DNA of 64,000 nucleotides from Macropodus opercularis (lineage: Eukaryota > Chordata > Actinopteri > Anabantiformes > Osphronemidae): positions 937,501 through 1,001,500 of the forward strand of contig CM061100.1 in assembly GCA_030770545.1 (NCBI GenBank). Reading direction: 5' to 3'. Under the pieces are notes generated by a model that did no database searches, had not been told where the DNA came from, and saw only the letters and a list, made by a program, of their open reading frames with translations. The translations under genes were made by a program, and so were the position numbers. Shown here one piece after another: positions 60,330 to 64,000 of the stretch (the stretch's first letter is position 1; each line of letters opens with the position of its first letter).

Positions 60330-61200
60330 GAAGTCATCAGCTCGGTGTCTTTCCCCGGACGGTGGCGGGCAGAACGCAAGCAGCCAAAATAGTTTAATGG
60401 GGAACACCATCATGCTGCCTCATGGGAGCTGTCTCCTGTATTTGCACATCATTACAGTGAAATTGGCTTTGAAGACTCGCCGTCCCTGAGTGCTCAGGCA
60501 CACACAGTGCTGCCTTCAGTCAATGACCACACTACACTTTTCAGCAACGCCAGGAATTCATTTCAAAAGCCACGTTTCATTAAATGAGGAGCAGAAGACG
60601 AATAAGCTGCCGTGATGTTAATCAGACCGAACACCGGAGCCTGATTTATTCAAATGCTGCACTGAATTATCAGCTGCCTGTTTTTCACCTAGAAGGTGAA
60701 CAGCGAGTTCCAGGATTTGTTAAGTGTTTCGCAATTAAAATGAGAGCTGATAGTATTTGGGTAGGATCAGTCAAACGTGGCTGTTCTTTAAAACGCTGCA
60801 GATACGTCCAGATTACACTAAAAGCATTTCAATGACTGCTTATTAAATGCGCTGCGAGGGAGAGTTTTTCATGTCAGATGGAGACAGATGTGCATGTGGT
60901 CCTGGACCATCACTGCGTAAACTGGGTAGTCGATGCTGTTTCAGAGCTCTCAGCCCGACCGACGCACCGTAAAACCACTGCAATCATTTCTCCCAGGAAT
61001 GTATGATATGGCTGGATGATAAGAATCCCATCATCTCTCACTCTCAGCATCATTATCCCTCTTTCTGTCAAGATGCTTTTGCCTTGAACAGCTCTGCCAT
61101 TATCAGAGATGGACCTTTTCAGATCATCTGACATTACCAGAAATGGCCTCGTCTTTGGGACCTTTTTTTTGTAATCTCAGAATTTCAATTTGCTGTCAGC
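60330..61200. other. Candidate conserved enhancer-like non-coding DNA
   Basis: This tract has long, balanced, repeat-free, homeobox-site-rich sequence, with repeated TAAT/ATTA words, AATTTGCACATCATTACAG-like segments and TTGAAGACTCGCC. The texture differs from the neighbouring low-complexity DNA and resembles vertebrate developmental enhancers in gene deserts. This is a judgement on texture only, because no cross-species alignment was possible. Confidence 0.2.
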
Positions 61201-64000
61201 CTGCGGCTCAGTGGAAATGTGAGGCATAGCACCGGCTCCGGGAAAAGAGCAGATCTTTGTTACTGTGACAGGAGGCGACGTGAGAGGCAGGAGTTATTTC
61301 TCAGTGTGGAAGTGTGGGAGCGTAAAATACTCAGGGCTCTTCACCCAACGCCAAACGCTCCCATTGACTGACCGTGACATTCTCTTTAATAGTCATGACA
61401 TTCTGTTTGTCTCAGCGTGCAAGTAGCTGCAGGTGGCTGCGACATGCGGAGGAGTGAGCGCGAAGCCAAGGAGGAAGGAACAATCTGCCTTCGCTTCATT
61501 ACTGCTAAGAAGCAACACAAACACATCAGCTCGTACGGTTGGTTGTTTTACCTTCGTCACATCTGAGCCGATCGTTTGGGAGTCAAAGGACCTAATTCCA
61601 TAGCTGCGTTCAGTGTTTAGACTAAAGTGAATCAGAAAGAATCAGGAGGAGTCTGAGAGGATGTTTGTGCCGAGGGAATCGCCTCAAGTGCTGATCACAT
61701 TCACACGGACGGACTCATCAGGGTGTGAGATGCAGGTAATGGTGCTACAGACAAAGAAGTAGTTCACTAAATATTTCATGGATGAAAATATTTATGGCCC
61801 TCCAGCATTTCTTAAAAGACAACGAGACTAAATTCCACAGAAAGTCTGAAACATCAAAAACTAAAGTCTGCCTCCAGGGGAGAAAATTGTAGTTGATGTA
61901 AAACCTGTGCCTCTCAGTGTCTGACACCCTGAAAGCAGGCCAGGGTGGTCCAGCTGGATGCAGATCCCAGATCAGCCCTGCAGCCTGTGTGTGACCGACC
62001 CGCGGCCGTTCACGCTGCTAGATGCTGCGTTTGTCAATGAATTTAACAGGTTTCAGGGAGAGCATTTGAAACTGGCTCCTGCAACAGCTGCTGAGCGTTG
62101 GCGTCATGGAGCCGAGCGCGAGCCTCACCGCCGGGACGAGCTCTCTGAAGACCGGGCCCCGGAGGAAAAGGCAGAGCGGGAAGACTCTTTATAGCCGGAG
62201 GTTATATATAGATGAGGCTTCAGAGCCCGAGCAGCAGCCAGTAACTACGACTCAGCCTGTTCAGTGCGTGAGACTCTCAGCTGCACAGTGCAACCACCTC
62301 AGAAAGAAGGAGGCTGCGGACGGGACTGAACCCGCCTCCAGCGATATGACTTCATTAACAGCCTGTTCACTCACAGCCGACCTGAACAAACAAACCTCTG
62401 AATGAGTCCTAAGCTGCACTTTTATGCATTTGTGTCATTTTTTAGAGCTGCTCCTCTCAAAAAGCATAAATAAACTGAACTGATCACACTTTTTAAATTC
62501 GAGGTTTCTTCTTGGTGGAATCAATCTGCAGGTGACCCCTGGTTTCATTCAGACTCAGATCATAAACTGAGAGCTGATGTTTCCTGTTTTCACCCAGTGA
62601 ATAAAAGACAGAAGACACCTCTTTTAAAAAGAGATGCATGACGTCCAGGACGCGGGCGGGAGGCAGACTTTTCAATCTGAAACCACGCAGGTTGTGTTTT
62701 TGTTCAGTCTGAGGAACTTTGAGTCGTGAACATGGCTCAGCATCACAGTGATCCCATCTAAAGCCCAGAATTCCTGCTTGTTCTTGTTTCTCGTCTCTCT
62801 GAAGCGGTTTCCACTGAGCCCTGAGATTAGATTCTCAGCTCTGCGCGACTTTCATCCTCCATAAAGCAAAACAAAGCAAAGCAGCTGTGCTTCATTTTAT
62901 ACAGACACTCTTTAAATCTCCAGTATAAAACATAACTAGTCCCATTTCAGGCAAGGCCACGCTAGGCCCAGATCCGATTCACATCTGCCAGGTCTCACAT
63001 TAGTTCAACATGGAGAAGCTTCCGTTCAAACCAAACCAGAGGAAACATTTGTCTGAGCAGCTTGAGAAGCTGCCTCCTCACTTCCCCTGTTGAGCTGGAA
63101 CGTCTCAGGATGTATTTCAAATCTCACTCAGTCTCTGAGTTCGGTTTTCTGGCCTGGAAACAGATCTTGACTCCCAGCTCGGTGTCTGGCGCCGTCACGT
63201 TTGCCTCATTAGAGGAGAGCGGCCTGTTGCAGGTGCTGGCAGCAGACACGATGTTTCCTGTAGCACAGACATCCATCTTCATCCAGGGCGAGGAGGACGG
63301 CAGAGCAGCAGGAAGGAAGTGATGAAGCAAAAGACATTAACCATGTGCAGAGCAAGAAAATCAGCTTTGACTGAGCAAAGAACAGCGATTGATGACCCGC
63401 GTCCAAACGTCCTCTGACCATTAAAACTCCAGTAGCGTTGATTTGAGGCCGGTCTCACTGCTCAACACGCGCAGACAAACTGGAAGATAAACTCCTCACC
63501 ATCCAATCCAAGGCCAACCACGGACCAGGTGTTCAACGTGAGCCTGGTTTCTCCGCGTTCGCTCTGGTTTTAGGCCCCAGTGTTTCAAACGGCTTCAGGT
63601 TGATCCTTACATGTTGTACGTGCACAGCCCTCGGTTACTACACACTATGTAGTTCCTGTTTCAGCTCTGCTCCTCTCCTGTCTGGGGGTTTTAAAGGTTT
63701 AAAGGCTCCGTGGTTCTAAAGGTTACATCACTGTCGTTATCTATTGACGACATTCAGCGGGAGCCCGTCTTCCACGACCCTGGCGGCGAGCGCGTCGATG
63801 GAGATGCGATGTAAACAAGCAGCATCTCCAGAGAGTAACGCCTTACATTGACTTCAGCAGCTGACCTCACATGACAGAGCAGCGCCACCTGCTGGGACAC
63901 GCCGGTCTCCTGCACGTTGAGGGTGGTGTTGGCTCAGTCTGCAGAGATCAGAGGCCAGAGAGGAGCTGATGTATTATTACACGCTCCTACAAATGAGCAG
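61201..64000. other. Gene-free right end of the window
   Basis: I see no coding exon. The CTCF-type motif at 63,882 is the only specific element noted. Confidence 0.4.
63882..63895 (-). promoter_or_regulatory. CTCF-type motif near window end
   Basis: GCGCCACCTGCTGG exactly fits CCASYAGRKGGCRS on the minus strand. It has the same orientation as the matches at 13,223 and 41,734. Confidence 0.45.

Overview
This window is nuclear DNA from a ray-finned fish. The genes are intron-rich, with GT-AG introns often only 65-120 bp long. They encode clear vertebrate proteins in fish-type versions: a march5-like paralogue, and a stanniocalcin with the fish propeptide. Degenerate copies of repeats common in teleosts are scattered around. 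A compact percomorph-like teleost is the best guess, but the species cannot be named. Seven protein-coding genes can be reconstructed exon by exon with consistent splice phases, and one decayed retroelement is present. I found no bacterial-type features, rRNA, tRNA or CRISPR.

Layout, left to right. Positions 1-8,330 have no convincing gene, only a short tandem duplication and an old interspersed-repeat fragment. wdr45 (+, 8,641-11,361) follows a CRE/ETS promoter. A gene-poor stretch with an exact CTCF-type motif leads to an orphan promoter-like segment near 14.4 kb. Next is a 5'-truncated Penelope-like retroelement (14,845-16,386) bracketed by a 12-bp target-site duplication. stc1 (+, 17,392-18,699) and fgfr4 (-, 19,801-24,019) lie tail to tail. 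After about 5 kb without a supported gene come kctd9 (-, 30,537-32,589), march5l (-, 33,635-35,958) and actr1b (+, 37,749-42,057). march5l and actr1b are head to head. A gene-free stretch follows, then an NPY Y4-type receptor (-, 48,821-50,734). The last 13 kb have no supported coding gene. They hold a CpG-rich orphan exon candidate, a perfect snap-back hairpin, a G-free 70-bp tandem array, possible conserved non-coding DNA and another CTCF-type motif.

The genes do not form a pathway. They cover autophagosome formation (wdr45), calcium/phosphate endocrine control (stc1), FGF signalling (fgfr4), CUL3-type ubiquitin adaptor function (kctd9), mitochondrial outer-membrane ubiquitination (march5l), dynactin (actr1b) and peptide-hormone reception (npy4r).

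The most unusual points are an fgfr4 with no visible first Ig domain and an early stop just after the PLC-gamma docking motif, three introns in the NPY-receptor coding region, a dated-looking Penelope insertion, two perfect 19-20 bp fold-back hairpins, and a strand-asymmetric satellite. I see no evidence of a wholly new biological system. Exon boundaries come from splice consensus, phase and remembered family sequences, not from transcripts or database searches.
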